In this document: positions 32,204 through 41,119 of the stretch, piece by piece
Layout: the number at the start of each line of letters is the position of its first letter
Numbering within the stretch: the first letter of the stretch is position 1
DNA from: Rhodospirillales bacterium 24-66-33
GTDB lineage: Bacteria > Pseudomonadota > Alphaproteobacteria > Reyranellales > Reyranellaceae
NCBI GenBank assembly: GCA_002281855.1
Contig: NCHQ01000005.1
Coordinates: 62,001-126,000 of the forward strand
Direction: 5' to 3'
DNA: 64,000 nt
Notes under the pieces: model-generated
Told to the model about the DNA's origin: nothing
What the model saw: the letters and a program-made list of their open reading frames with translations, nothing else
Databases searched by the model: none
Position numbers and translations under genes: made by a program

Positions 32204-32518
32204 ATGCTTCGAGTCACCAGCATCCTACTGTTCTTCGCCCTTCTCGCTGGCTGTGACGGCTTCAAGGTCGGCCGCGACAATCCGCAGCCTTCGCCGGGCT
32301 GGGTTGGCCACACGGTCGCCGACTTCGCCGCCCGCAATCCTGCGGCGAAGCAGATCCACGGGCGGGACGCGTTGTACGTGTTCGAGAATAGCCCCGGTTA
32401 CGGCAAGTGCGAGGTCATCCTCAGGACCGACGGCGAAGTCATCACCGACGTCTTCAACATGTGCGCACCGGGAAGGCTCTGGCTGGCGCCGCCGTCGCAT
32501 CGGGTCGACGCGGGCTGA
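32204..32518 (+). CDS. small lipoprotein, unknown function
   Basis: A 104-residue protein with a lipoprotein signal: hydrophobic MLRVTSILLFFALLAGC, with lipobox LAGC at residues 14-17 and Asp after the Cys, which in gammaproteobacteria would favour the inner membrane. The mature part contains one further Cys pair (GKCEVIL, NMCAPG) that could form a disulfide. The start at ATG 32204 is set by the signal peptide. No family is recognised. Confidence 0.65.
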   Translation: MLRVTSILLFFALLAGCDGFKVGRDNPQPSPGWVGHTVADFAARNPAAKQIHGRDALYVFENSPGYGKCEVILRTDGEVITDVFNMCAPGRLWLAPPSHRVDAG

Positions 32519-32538
32519 GGGGCGTAGCCTTCGGATCC

Positions 32539-33723
32539 TCAGAGATTCTGGAGCTTGTTCTCGACGCCGAGAATGTGGCGTCCGACCATTTCGACATGGC
32601 CCATCATGGCCTGCAGATGCTGACTGGCGCTCATGGCGTCGCGGAAGCGGCGCTCGAACGGGGCTGAATCCAGGATCGCCGTGGTTCCAGCGGCGCGATA
32701 GGCGGCGGTCGAGACCTCCGTCGCCTCGTTCATGCCGTAGGTGGTCGCCAGCCGCAGCCGCATGCGGCGGTCGACGTCGAGCGTGCCATTGGCCGCCGCG
32801 TCGTAGACTTGGGCTACCTCGGCATACAGGTAGGCGCGGGCGGCCGACAGGCGCGCCTCGAGCAGGGCGATTTCGCGCTGGACCGCATTGTTGGCTGACA
32901 TGGCGTTGATCGAGGCGCGGCTGTGCTTGCCGCGCGCCAGATCGACATAGGCTTCGAGCATTCGCCGCGCGACACCCAGCGTCACGCTGCAGAAGCCGCT
33001 GGCATAGAGCAGCGTCGACATGATCGTGTAGATCGGGCCGGGCTCGCGCCTCTCCTCCAGGGCATCGCGCGCCGGCGCCTGGGCGTCGGGGATGAACAGA
33101 TCCTCGACCGTGTAGGTGTCGCTGCCGGTGCCGCGCAGGCCCAGCACGAACCAGTCGTCGACGATCTTCGCCTCGCTGCGCTTGAAGACGAAGCTGCGGT
33201 CGTCGGGCCGGCCGTAACGATGATGCGGCGTGCCGTCGGGATTTTGCACGGCGCTGTGGGCGCCGATCCAGGTCGTGTGCCGGCCGCCGCTGGCGAAGCT
33301 CCAGGTGCCGCTCAGCCGGTAGCCACCCTCGACCCGGATCGCCCGGCTCGCGCCGTTTCGCGCGCCCCAGGCGAGGCCCACGCCTGGATCGCCGAACAGG
33401 GTGGCTGCGGTCTCTGGCGGCATGGCGGCGGCCGAGGTCGCTGAGGACACGTTCGACTGGTTCACGAACCAGGCGGTGCTGGCATCGGCCCAGGCGATGT
33501 CCTCGACGGTCCGACAGAAGTCGAGCAGGGGCAGTTCCTGCCCACCGAGGCTCCGCGGCAGCAGCAGGCGCAGCATGTCCTGGCCGATCAGGGCATCCAC
33601 TACTTCGGGTGTCAGGTCACGGCGGCGGTCCATCTCCGCGCCGTGCCGGTCGAGCAGCGGCTGCAGGGCGCGCGCCCGCTCCGGGGCGCTGAGGGTGGGT
33701 GCCGGCTGAACGAGCGTGTCCAT
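32539..33723 (-). CDS. acyl-CoA dehydrogenase-like flavoprotein (DszC/PigM-type)
   Basis: A 394-residue member of the acyl-CoA dehydrogenase superfamily. It shows LLPRSLGGQELPLLDFCRTV, the WADASTAWFVNQS helix, YRLSGTWSFASGGRHTTW (FAD-binding middle strand) and RGTGSDTYTVEDLFIP. The usual catalytic Glu region is not obvious, as in flavin-dependent monooxygenases of this fold such as DszC or hydroxylating HsaA-like proteins, so it may oxygenate rather than dehydrogenate. Start ATG 33723 has GAGGATTCC before it; an upstream ATG at 33765 is less likely. It is a single gene beside a Bug receptor. Confidence 0.85.
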   Translation of the reverse strand: MDTLVQPAPTLSAPERARALQPLLDRHGAEMDRRRDLTPEVVDALIGQDMLRLLLPRSLGGQELPLLDFCRTVEDIAWADASTAWFVNQSNVSSATSAAAMPPETAATLFGDPGVGLAWGARNGASRAIRVEGGYRLSGTWSFASGGRHTTWIGAHSAVQNPDGTPHHRYGRPDDRSFVFKRSEAKIVDDWFVLGLRGTGSDTYTVEDLFIPDAQAPARDALEERREPGPIYTIMSTLLYASGFCSVTLGVARRMLEAYVDLARGKHSRASINAMSANNAVQREIALLEARLSAARAYLYAEVAQVYDAAANGTLDVDRRMRLRLATTYGMNEATEVSTAAYRAAGTTAILDSAPFERRFRDAMSASQHLQAMMGHVEMVGRHILGVENKLQNL

Positions 33724-33830
33724 GGAATCCTCGAAGATGCCTAGTGCGTCTGCTCTCCTGTCCATACTGGACCGCCCGGGCAGCCGGTCAATCGATCCGC
33801 CGCGAATGCCACTACCCAGCGAAAGGAGTC

Positions 33831-34778
33831 CTATCCGGCGAGATCGGCGGCGACGCGCCGGTCGCGGGCCACCGCCGTCGCAATGGCGGAGGGTCCGTCG
33901 AACTCCAGGGGGATGCGGGCGAGGCGGGCCTGGGTCTGCACCGATCGGTCGGTGCGCAATCCCACCAGCGCGGCCGTCAGCCGGTTGGCCACCACCGCCG
34001 GTGTTGCCGCCGGCGCGAAGACGCCGAAGCTGATCGTGTAGGCGAGCTTCCTGTCTCCCACCAGTTCGGCCAGGGTCGGCACGTCCGGCAGCTGCGGCGA
34101 GCGGCGGGCGCCCGAGGTCGCCAGCACGCGCAGCTTCGTGCGATTGCGAGCATTGTGCAGCAGCGCGGTCCGCGTATCGACGACCGCGATGTCGGCGCGG
34201 CGCGTCAACAGCAGGTCGACGGCGGCATTGGTGCCGGCCACTTCGATCGGCTCGAAGGAGAGCTTCAGGCGGCGTTCGACCAACGCCAGCAGGAGGCCGA
34301 TGGTCGAGTCGGCGCCCATCGTCGCGGCCTTCAGGCGCGCCGCCCCGGCGGCGGCGAGCAGGCCCGGCCAGTCTCGGATGTCGGAGAGCTCGTTGACCGC
34401 CAGCGCCGTCGAGAAGCCGCGCGTCACCTTGGCGATCGGCTGCAGCCGCGACAGCAAGGGCTCGGCCGGCGTCTCCTGCAGCACCAGGTTCAGGATTTCG
34501 GCGATCAGCAGGAGCCGCCCGTCGGGCTCGGCGTCGATCACCTGGAGGGCGGCCCGGCGTCCGGCCTGGCCCAGCGTATAGTCGAACTCGACGGGCTCGT
34601 TGAGCGCGGCCGAGAAGCCGTCCTGGATCAGCTGGGCGCAGAGGTCTGTAGGGTTGCCGACGCCGAAGCCGCAGATCAGACGGACCGCCTCCCTCGCGGC
34701 ATGGGCGCGGCGGCCGATCGACCCTGCGACGGCCATCGCCGCCGTTCCTCGCAGCGCGTCGCGTCGGGCCAGCGTCAT
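33831..34778 (-). CDS. Bug/TctC-family periplasmic receptor (orphan)
   Basis: A 315-residue receptor of the tripartite tricarboxylate transporter type. The N-terminus ARRDALRGTAAMAVAGSIGR is Tat-like with an Ala-rich cleavage region. The motif usually written PxxxGGxxD is degenerate here (ICGFGVGNPTDLCAQ). The segments PELPDVPTLAEL-like (SPQLPDVPTLAELVGDR) and the C-terminal KLAYTISFGVFAPAATPAVV are typical. ATG 34778 is chosen from the signal sequence. No TctA or TctB gene is nearby, so it either feeds a distant permease or acts in sensing. Confidence 0.8.
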   Translation of the reverse strand: MTLARRDALRGTAAMAVAGSIGRRAHAAREAVRLICGFGVGNPTDLCAQLIQDGFSAALNEPVEFDYTLGQAGRRAALQVIDAEPDGRLLLIAEILNLVLQETPAEPLLSRLQPIAKVTRGFSTALAVNELSDIRDWPGLLAAAGAARLKAATMGADSTIGLLLALVERRLKLSFEPIEVAGTNAAVDLLLTRRADIAVVDTRTALLHNARNRTKLRVLATSGARRSPQLPDVPTLAELVGDRKLAYTISFGVFAPAATPAVVANRLTAALVGLRTDRSVQTQARLARIPLEFDGPSAIATAVARDRRVAADLAG

Positions 34779-34805
34779 GCGGCCGATGATACAGGGCTCA
34801 TTGAA

Positions 34806-34872
34806 GCGCGCCACTCCAGTGGCGCTCATGCACCGTGCCGGGACACGCAAGAGCGCCACTGGAGTGGCGCGC
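34806..34872. repeat. pair of inverted REP-like palindromes
   Basis: Two 21-base arms, 34806-34826 and 34852-34872, are perfect reverse complements. Each arm is itself nearly palindromic (GCGCCACTCCAGTGGCGC and its complement). The pair sits in the intergenic space between two minus-strand genes. This size and symmetry resemble REP/BIME-type elements. It could also serve as an mRNA stabiliser or bidirectional terminator, although no T-run follows. Confidence 0.75.
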
Positions 34873-34886
34873 TCCCTTGATGGTCT

Positions 34887-35759
34887 TCACGGTCCGGCGC
34901 CCGCCAGCGCGGTCTCGCTGGCCGGGTCGCCGGCGATGCGGCTGTGCCACATGATGCGCTTCTGGGTCATGTCCCACGGTGTCGCCTGGTGCAGCAGGCA
35001 GCGATTGTCCCACAGCACGGCGTCGCCCGGCGCCCAGTCGTGATGATAGACGCGCGGCGGCTGGCAGGCGAAGTCGATCAGCTGCTGCAGCAAGCGTTCG
35101 GACTCGGCCCGCTCCATGCCGGGAATGGCGTGGGCATGGCGGCCGATCAGCAGCGACTTGCGGCCTGTTTCAGGATGGACCTTCACCAGGGGCCGCAGCG
35201 GCACCGGCCCGTCATGCAGCCCGTAGCCGCTATATTCGCCGTCTGCCGTCTTCGTCTCGTGGCCGAGCTTCGACTGGCTGTAATGCAGCGAGTGCCGGGC
35301 CTGCAGCGTCTCGACCCGCGCCTTCAGATTCTCGTCGAGCGCGTCGTAGGCCGCGCGCATGTCGGCGAAGCCGGTCTGGCCGCCGCTGCCGGGAACCACC
35401 TCGGCACTGAACACCGCGCCCTTGGCTTGGACCGGCATGTAGGTGCTGTCGGCATGCCAGCCCATGTTGCCCTTGAGGATCTTCATCATGTCGTCGTTGT
35501 CGCTCTCGACCCGCAGGCTGCCGTCGGGCCGCACGTTGCTGATCGCGGCCATCTCGAACTCGAGTGGCCCGAAGCGACGGGCAAAGGCGATCTGCTGCGC
35601 GCGCGTGAGATGCTGATCGGGGAAAACGAGGAGTGCGTGCTCGAGCCAGGCAGCATGCAGGTCGCACCATCCGGCATCGTCTACCTCGGCGAGCTTCACG
35701 CCGGTGACGACGGCGCCGAACGTGGCGTCGAGGGGGGCGATGTCGAAGGCGCGTGCCAT
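34887..35759 (-). CDS. TauD/TfdA-family 2-oxoglutarate dioxygenase
   Basis: A 290-residue non-haem iron oxygenase. The iron ligands are His102-X-Asp104 (GWHADSTYMP) and the distal His in WDNRCLLHQAT; Arg in KRIMWHSRI near the C-terminus binds 2-oxoglutarate. Length and order match taurine and 2,4-D dioxygenases, which cleave a C-S or C-O bond after hydroxylation. Start ATG 35759 follows CAGGAGGATTGGC. A longer frame upstream is a shadow of the OmpA-like gene. The substrate cannot be predicted, but alkylsulfonates or aryloxy acids are possible. Confidence 0.9.
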   Translation of the reverse strand: MARAFDIAPLDATFGAVVTGVKLAEVDDAGWCDLHAAWLEHALLVFPDQHLTRAQQIAFARRFGPLEFEMAAISNVRPDGSLRVESDNDDMMKILKGNMGWHADSTYMPVQAKGAVFSAEVVPGSGGQTGFADMRAAYDALDENLKARVETLQARHSLHYSQSKLGHETKTADGEYSGYGLHDGPVPLRPLVKVHPETGRKSLLIGRHAHAIPGMERAESERLLQQLIDFACQPPRVYHHDWAPGDAVLWDNRCLLHQATPWDMTQKRIMWHSRIAGDPASETALAGAGP

Positions 35760-35809
35760 GCCAATCCTCCTGATCCTTTTCACCAGTGTAGCGCGCTCGC
35801 CCCAAAAGA

Positions 35810-35837
35810 GAACGGCCGGGCGATGACCCGGCCGTTC
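35810..35837 (-). terminator. Rho-independent terminator of the OmpA-like gene
   Basis: On the minus strand GAACGGCCGGG pairs with CCCGGCCGTTC around a six-base loop (11-bp stem), followed by TCTTTT. It starts 24 bases after the stop of the OmpA-like gene and is the clearest intrinsic terminator in the window. Confidence 0.85.
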
Positions 35838-35860
35838 GTGCCTTCCGATTAGGGATCCGA

Positions 35861-36820
35861 TTACTGGATCACGATCTCGACGCGGCGGTTCTGCGGCTCG
35901 CGGACGTTCGGGCCGGTCTGCACCAGCAGGCCCTGCTCGCCACGGCCGAGGACGGCGATGTTGGTCGCCGGCACGCCCTCGCGGACCAGGGCGTCCTTGA
36001 CGGCGTTGGCGCGACGCAGCGACAGCGCCATGTTGTAGGCTTCCGTGCCCGAGGTGTCGGTGTGACCGGTCGCGGTGATGCGCGCGTTGCCCTTCGTCTT
36101 GTAGGCCGAGGCGGCCTGGCGGATGGTGGTCAGCGCCTGGTCGCTCAGGTTGGCGCGATCCCAGTCGAAGAACACCATGAACGACGGCGGCGCCACGGCC
36201 GGCGCGGTCGGGGCGGGCATCGGCGCCGCGGCCGGCTGGCCGAACTTGTAGGCGACGCTCAACATCGTCGTGATGTTGTTGTTCTGGTACACGCCCGGGT
36301 TCGTCGTGCCGTAGTAGCGGCCGTCGAGGTTCACGCGGAAGTTCTGGTCGACGTTCCAGCCCAGGCCGATGATGCCCTGGTAGGCGAACTGAGTGCTGCA
36401 CATCGAGCAGCCGTTGATCGACGAGTCCGCGAAGGCGATACCGGCGCCGGCGCCGATATACGGGGTGACCGTCGCGCCCGGGATGAAGTCGTACAGCAGG
36501 TTGGCCATGACGGCGAGCTGCTCGATCCGGCCGCTGGTGTTGCTGAAGACGTTGCCGAAGTTGGCGGTGCCTGTGCCGTTGTTGGAGCGGAACACGCCTT
36601 CCAGCTCGATCCTGGGGCCCACGAAGTCGTAGCCGACGAAACCGCCGGCCGCGAAACCAAGGTCCATATTGTAATTGTTGTTGTTCAGCAGCCAGTTCAG
36701 GCCGCCTTCACCACCGATGTAGATACCGGGGTTCGACGGGCCGGGGCTCCACATCGACTGCGCGTTGGCGGCCATGGGTACAGCCATCAGTGCTGCAGCA
36801 GCGAGAAGTGCCTTTTTCAT
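35861..36820 (-). CDS. OmpA-like outer-membrane protein (beta-barrel plus peptidoglycan-binding domain)
   Basis: A 319-residue protein. The signal peptide ends at NAQS (residues 1-22). Residues 25-190 form an eight-stranded OmpA/Opr-type barrel with alternating aromatic strands, ending in VAYKF. A Pro/Ala linker (PAAAPMPAPTAPAVAPP) leads to the OmpA C-terminal domain (about 210-319), with ATGHTDTSGTEAYNMALSLR and RRVEIVI, which grips peptidoglycan. The barrel contains a Cys pair (NGCSMCS). Start ATG 36820 has GGGATTG before it. It ties the outer membrane to the cell wall. Confidence 0.92.
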   Translation of the reverse strand: MKKALLAAAALMAVPMAANAQSMWSPGPSNPGIYIGGEGGLNWLLNNNNYNMDLGFAAGGFVGYDFVGPRIELEGVFRSNNGTGTANFGNVFSNTSGRIEQLAVMANLLYDFIPGATVTPYIGAGAGIAFADSSINGCSMCSTQFAYQGIIGLGWNVDQNFRVNLDGRYYGTTNPGVYQNNNITTMLSVAYKFGQPAAAPMPAPTAPAVAPPSFMVFFDWDRANLSDQALTTIRQAASAYKTKGNARITATGHTDTSGTEAYNMALSLRRANAVKDALVREGVPATNIAVLGRGEQGLLVQTGPNVREPQNRRVEIVIQ

Positions 36821-36984
36821 TTTCAAACAATCCCTCGTTGGGTGACGCGTCCGGGCTGACAGACGCACGCCGGACCAACGAGGGTTGCCGAGATTAAGTT
36901 GCCGCTTCCGGGGAACCGGCGGCCACTCGCCCTGCGACCGTGGCCGCAGGGCAACAGTGTGGCAGGATTAATGCATAAACAGCC

Positions 36985-37767
36985 CTACTGCATGAACCAG
37001 CCGTGGCTGACGACCGCCGACTGGCCGCTGTGCACCGTGCTCTTCGCCGCGGCATAGAAGAGGACCGCGTCGGCCACGTCGTCCGTGGTGGTGAACTGAC
37101 CGTCGATCGTGTCCTTCAGCATGACGTTCTTGATCACCTCTTCCTCGGTGATCTTCAGCTCCGCCGCCTGCTCGGGAATCTGCTTCTCGACCAGCGGCGT
37201 GCGCACGAAGCCCGGGCACACGACGTTGGACGCCACGTTGTATTCCGCACCTTCCTTGGCCAGCACCTTGCTGAGGCCGATCAGCCCGTGCTTGGCGGTG
37301 ACGTAAGGCGCCTTGAGCTTGGAGGCTTCCTTCGAATGCACCGAGCCCATGTAGATCACGCGGCCATACTTGGCCTTGTACATGTGCTTGAGGCAGGCCT
37401 TGGTGGTGAGGAAGGCGCCGTCGAGATGGATCGACAGCAGCTTCTTCCAGTCGGCGAAGGGGAAGTCGACCAGCGGCTTAACGATCTGGATGCCGGCATT
37501 GCTGACCAGGATGTCGATCTTGCCGTACTTGGCGATGGTGTCGGCGACACCCTTCTCGACCTGCGCCTCGTCGGTGACGTTCATGGCGACGGCGAAGGCA
37601 TCGCCGCCCTTGGCCTTGATCTCGTCGGCCGTCGCGGTGGCGGCGTCGAGATTGAGGTCGGCGATCACCGGCGTGCCGCCCTCGGCGGCCAGGCGCAGGG
37701 CGATTTCCTTGCCGATGCCCGAAGCGGCACCGGTGACGATGGCAATTCTTCCTGTGAAACGCGACAT
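36985..37767 (-). CDS. bdhA: 3-hydroxybutyrate dehydrogenase
   Basis: A 260-residue short-chain dehydrogenase. TGAASGIG (13-20) binds NAD+, NAG and the Ser/Tyr/Lys catalytic set (GSVHS, YVTAKHG) are present, and the ending HGWFMQ is diagnostic for BdhA, where it closes the active site. It interconverts 3-hydroxybutyrate and acetoacetate. It follows the acetoacetate decarboxylase and patatin genes on the same strand, so the operon handles the C4 units of polyhydroxybutyrate or ketone-body metabolism. Confidence 0.95.
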   Translation of the reverse strand: MSRFTGRIAIVTGAASGIGKEIALRLAAEGGTPVIADLNLDAATATADEIKAKGGDAFAVAMNVTDEAQVEKGVADTIAKYGKIDILVSNAGIQIVKPLVDFPFADWKKLLSIHLDGAFLTTKACLKHMYKAKYGRVIYMGSVHSKEASKLKAPYVTAKHGLIGLSKVLAKEGAEYNVASNVVCPGFVRTPLVEKQIPEQAAELKITEEEVIKNVMLKDTIDGQFTTTDDVADAVLFYAAAKSTVHSGQSAVVSHGWFMQ

Positions 37768-37791
37768 GGCTGATCCTTCTCTCTGTGCCGA

Positions 37792-38547
37792 TTACTTTGC
37801 GAGATAGTCGAAGACCACTTCACCGAGGCCCAGCGTCAGGTCGGTGACATAGTGGCTGGCCGAGACGACCTCCCGCACCGGCAGGCGCGAGACGTCGCAC
37901 ATGGCATGATCGAAAAGCTGGAGCGCGGCCGGGCCCGTCCACGCGCCCTTCAGGGTGACGTCCTCGCAGTAGTAGCGCACGAGTTCGCAGATGCGGGGCG
38001 TGCAGTCGACGTGCGGCACGATCTTGATCATGAAGGCCGGCTTGGCCAGCGCCTTGATCAACGGCGCGTGGTCGATCTCGCGATGCTTGTAGCCCATGGT
38101 GGCGCTGACGCAGAGCACCGAGCCGTAGTGCAGGGTGCAGACCAGCGTCTCGTTCTCGTGGCTGATCTTGGGCGTGGCGAGCTTCTTGGGGAAACCCCAG
38201 ATCTCGCGGCCGCCGGCGATCGGCGAATTGTCGTCGAGGTACATGGCGTGCACATAGCCGCCTTCCTGCACCTGGCCGTCCTTGTCCGTGAAGCGCACCG
38301 GGATGACCTGTCCGGTCTCGGTGTAGTCGCCGAAGCCCGTCGAATCGGGCATGCGGATGAACTCGTAGTTCACCGTGTCGCCCACGACCTCCAGAGGCTC
38401 GGGCACCAAGGCGCGCAGCACCTCAGGATCGGTGCGGTAGGTGATGACGACGAATTCGCGGTTGTAGAATTTGTACGGCGGCTTCGGATAGCTCGGATTG
38501 TTGAGCGGCATCGCGAAGGCGTTCTTGCGGACGTCGTCGATTTTCAT
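37792..38547 (-). CDS. adc: acetoacetate decarboxylase
   Basis: A 251-residue enzyme. The Schiff-base lysine lies in [15 protein letters not shown] (Lys121, next to Lys122 which lowers its pKa), as in clostridial Adc. Glu and Arg of the active site are in EFIRMP and the EREIWGF-like strand. It turns acetoacetate into acetone and CO2. Start ATG 38547 overlaps the stop of the patatin gene by four bases, and bdhA follows 24 bases later, so all three are one operon. Confidence 0.93.
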   Translation of the reverse strand: MKIDDVRKNAFAMPLNNPSYPKPPYKFYNREFVVITYRTDPEVLRALVPEPLEVVGDTVNYEFIRMPDSTGFGDYTETGQVIPVRFTDKDGQVQEGGYVHAMYLDDNSPIAGGREIWGFPKKLATPKISHENETLVCTLHYGSVLCVSATMGYKHREIDHAPLIKALAKPAFMIKIVPHVDCTPRICELVRYYCEDVTLKGAWTGPAALQLFDHAMCDVSRLPVREVVSASHYVTDLTLGLGEVVFDYLAK

Positions 38548-39773
38548 TTCTGCGGCTCCTTGCGGCCCTGCAGGGCCAGATCGAACGTGAATACGCCGTC
38601 CGGACTCTCCGGACGCTGCAAGACCTCGGGGTGTTCGAGCGAGCGGGTCATGTCGGAGTAACCCGACTCCCAATGCTCCTCCATCGTGCGGCGCGAGAAC
38701 TCGTAGTCCTTCGAGGCGCCCTCGTACCTTCGCGCGCGATAGATCGTGTGAATGATGTTGTAGACCTTGCTGTCGGCCTGCTGCGCCAGCAGCTCGGCCT
38801 CGGGTGTCTGTCGCAGTTCCGGCGGCATGTCGGCCAGTATCTTGGCGGTGGCGCGGCGCAGCGCCTGCATCTGACGGAACTGGTCGGTACCGGCGCGGGT
38901 GCGGCTGGAGTAGCGGATGTCCTTCATCCGGGTGTCGACCTCGATCATGTCGCGCGGCAGGTCGCCGCGCGCGCTCCACAGGTCGATCTGGAAGGCGAGC
39001 GTGTCGGCGCGTGGATAGGCGTCGAGCACCCATTGCAGCGGCGTGTTCGAGACGACGCCGCCGTCCCAATAGAACTCGCCATCGACTTCGGCCGCGGGGA
39101 AGCCCGGCGGCAAGGAGCCGCTGGCGATGACGTGCTGCGGGCCGATCGTATGGGTGTCGTTGTCGAAGTAGATGAAATTGCCGGTCTTGACGTTGGTGGC
39201 GCCGACGCTGAAGCGCATCTCCTTGGCGTTGATCCGGTCGAAATCGACCAGCCTTTCGAGCAGGGCCTTGAGCGGCGCGACATCGTAGTAGGCGAGGTTG
39301 CCCGGATTACCGGCAGGCGTGAAGATGGGCGGCGGGAACCGCGGCTTGAAGAACTCCGGCGCCCCGAACATCAGCGTCGCGAACGAGCCGAGCTGGTTCA
39401 CGAACTGGCGTTCCATGTCGCTGCTGAAGTCGAAGCCCTTCATCATCGGCACGCCCAACGGCGACCGGGTGATGGTCTCCCAGAAGGTGCGCAGCTTCTC
39501 CACCCGGGTCTCCGGCGGATTGCCGGCGATCAGCGCGGAATTGATGGCGCCGATCGAGATTCCGGCAACCCAGTCGGGATGCAGGTTGGCCTCGGACAGC
39601 GCCTGGTAGACGCCGGCCTGGTAGGAGCCGAGCGCTCCACCGCCCTGCAGCAACAGGGCGATCCGTTCGAAGGGCGGGCGGGGTCGGGGGACGGACTGGA
39701 TACTGATCGCGCTTTCTCCCTCGTGGTGCGGCACCGCAGCATGGCTTCTGGCGTGCCGGCCAGATGACGGCAA
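38544..39773 (-). CDS. patatin-like phospholipase with DUF3734 tail
   Basis: A 409-residue lipolytic enzyme. Residues about 37-245 are a patatin domain with the glycine-rich oxyanion loop [12 protein letters not shown], nucleophile Ser73 in GISIG, and the catalytic Asp in WDGGVVSN. The C-terminal 130 residues ([16 protein letters not shown] onward) are the DUF3734 extension usual in this subfamily. Relatives form an operon with acetoacetate decarboxylase and 3-hydroxybutyrate dehydrogenase in alphaproteobacteria, suggesting a link to polyhydroxybutyrate granules or membrane lipid turnover. The first 35 residues are poorly conserved, and a later start is possible. Confidence 0.88.
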   Translation of the reverse strand: MPSSGRHARSHAAVPHHEGESAISIQSVPRPRPPFERIALLLQGGGALGSYQAGVYQALSEANLHPDWVAGISIGAINSALIAGNPPETRVEKLRTFWETITRSPLGVPMMKGFDFSSDMERQFVNQLGSFATLMFGAPEFFKPRFPPPIFTPAGNPGNLAYYDVAPLKALLERLVDFDRINAKEMRFSVGATNVKTGNFIYFDNDTHTIGPQHVIASGSLPPGFPAAEVDGEFYWDGGVVSNTPLQWVLDAYPRADTLAFQIDLWSARGDLPRDMIEVDTRMKDIRYSSRTRAGTDQFRQMQALRRATAKILADMPPELRQTPEAELLAQQADSKVYNIIHTIYRARRYEGASKDYEFSRRTMEEHWESGYSDMTRSLEHPEVLQRPESPDGVFTFDLALQGRKEPQK

Positions 39774-39887
39774 TGGCAGTTCCGCAAATTGCAGGCCGAA
39801 ACTAAGCGGCCGCCATTATGTGTACATTACAATGGTGAAGGTGGACCAGCCGGCAGGGCGGGATAGCAGGCGCGGCCCGCTCGCCCT

Positions 39888-41015
39888 TTACGCCGCCGCG
39901 GCGGCAAAGCGCAGGTCGGGCAGGGGGCCGGCGCGGTCCACCGCCGCCCCGGCATCGAATTTCCGCAGTTCCGGCAGCACCGTGCGGGCGAACAGGTTCA
40001 TGTTCCGCGCCGCTTCCTCGTGCGCCATGCCGGCATAGGAGAAGACGCCGACATAGGCGCAGTTCTTCGTCTGTTCGTGGATGGCCAGGATCTTGCCGTA
40101 GACCTGCTCCGGGGTGCCGTAGACCTGGAGGTCGGCGAAGAACTCGATCGCCTTCTGGTCGCCGTAGACCGCGAGCTTCTCGTTCATCTTGGCATAGTAT
40201 TCGTAGCCGCGCTGATTCTTCATGTGGGCGCCGGCGAACTGGTAGTGATCCAGCACCGTGCGGTAGTAGCCGCCGATGTACCTGACGGCCATCTCGCGCG
40301 CCCGCTCGGCGCTTTCGTCGACGAAGGTCCAGCCTGCCGAGATCGGCTGCGGCGCGTCCGTGCCGTTGATCTCGCGATAGAGCGAATTGTACTCGGTGAG
40401 TTCCTTCTCGACCTCGCGCCACGGCTTCTGCGGGATGATCAGCAGGCCGACGCCCAGCCGCGCCATGATGCGCGCGCTCTCGGGCGAGACGGCGGCGGCA
40501 TAGGTGCGGCCGCGGAAACTCTTGAACGGGGCGGGGCGGATCTCGATCGCGGGCTGCTTGTAGTGCTTGCCCTGGTATTCCATCACGCCGGTCTCGAGGC
40601 CCTTCAGGAGCGCCTCGCCGTACTCGACGAACAACTCGCGGCTGTCGCCCATGTCGAGGCGGAAACCGTCGAACTCGACCTTCCCGGCGCCTCGCCCGAG
40701 ACCGAGGATCATGCGGCCGCCGGAGAGATGGTCGAGCATCGAGATCTGCTCGGCGACCCGCACCGGATCGTGCCAGGGCAATACGACCACCATGGACCCC
40801 AGCCGCACGTGCCTCGTGCGGCCGGCCATGTAGGAAAGGAACTGCACCACGTCTGGGCACATCGTGTAGTCGGTGAAATGATGCTCGACCGACCATATGG
40901 ACTCGAAGCCCAGCGGCTCGGCCATGTCGGCCAGCGCCAGCTCGTTCAGGTAGATCTGGCGGTCGCTGAGCGCACGGCCGGTGTTCTGGAAGACCGCAGC
41001 CATTCCGACATGCAT
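39888..41015 (-). CDS. LLM-class flavin-dependent oxidoreductase
   Basis: A 375-residue luciferase-like monooxygenase (TIM barrel). It has GFESIWSVEHHFTDY, RTRHVRLGSMVVVLPWHDPV, RVAEQISMLDHLSGGRMILG and GLGRGAGKVEFDGF, all typical of F420- or FMN-dependent alkanal monooxygenases. Start ATG 41015 is preceded by an excellent AGGAGG at eight bases. It stands alone, divergent from lolA. The substrate is unknown. Confidence 0.9.
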   Translation of the reverse strand: MHVGMAAVFQNTGRALSDRQIYLNELALADMAEPLGFESIWSVEHHFTDYTMCPDVVQFLSYMAGRTRHVRLGSMVVVLPWHDPVRVAEQISMLDHLSGGRMILGLGRGAGKVEFDGFRLDMGDSRELFVEYGEALLKGLETGVMEYQGKHYKQPAIEIRPAPFKSFRGRTYAAAVSPESARIMARLGVGLLIIPQKPWREVEKELTEYNSLYREINGTDAPQPISAGWTFVDESAERAREMAVRYIGGYYRTVLDHYQFAGAHMKNQRGYEYYAKMNEKLAVYGDQKAIEFFADLQVYGTPEQVYGKILAIHEQTKNCAYVGVFSYAGMAHEEAARNMNLFARTVLPELRKFDAGAAVDRAGPLPDLRFAAAAA

Positions 41016-41119
41016 GGCGTTACCTCCTGCTGGTGGCCGCATGGTAAACGGCTGTTCACACGATTGGGAAGTGCCTGCCGATGCTTGATTCCGCCTTATT
41101 CGACCGTCATATCCGCCGC

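Noticed and set aside
35760..36401. Extension of the TauD-like protein upstream to a 504-codon frame
   Set aside because: The upstream part is an antiparallel-free shadow frame of the OmpA-like gene on the same strand; the ATG at 35759 with its CAGGAGG site and the TauD domain start agree.
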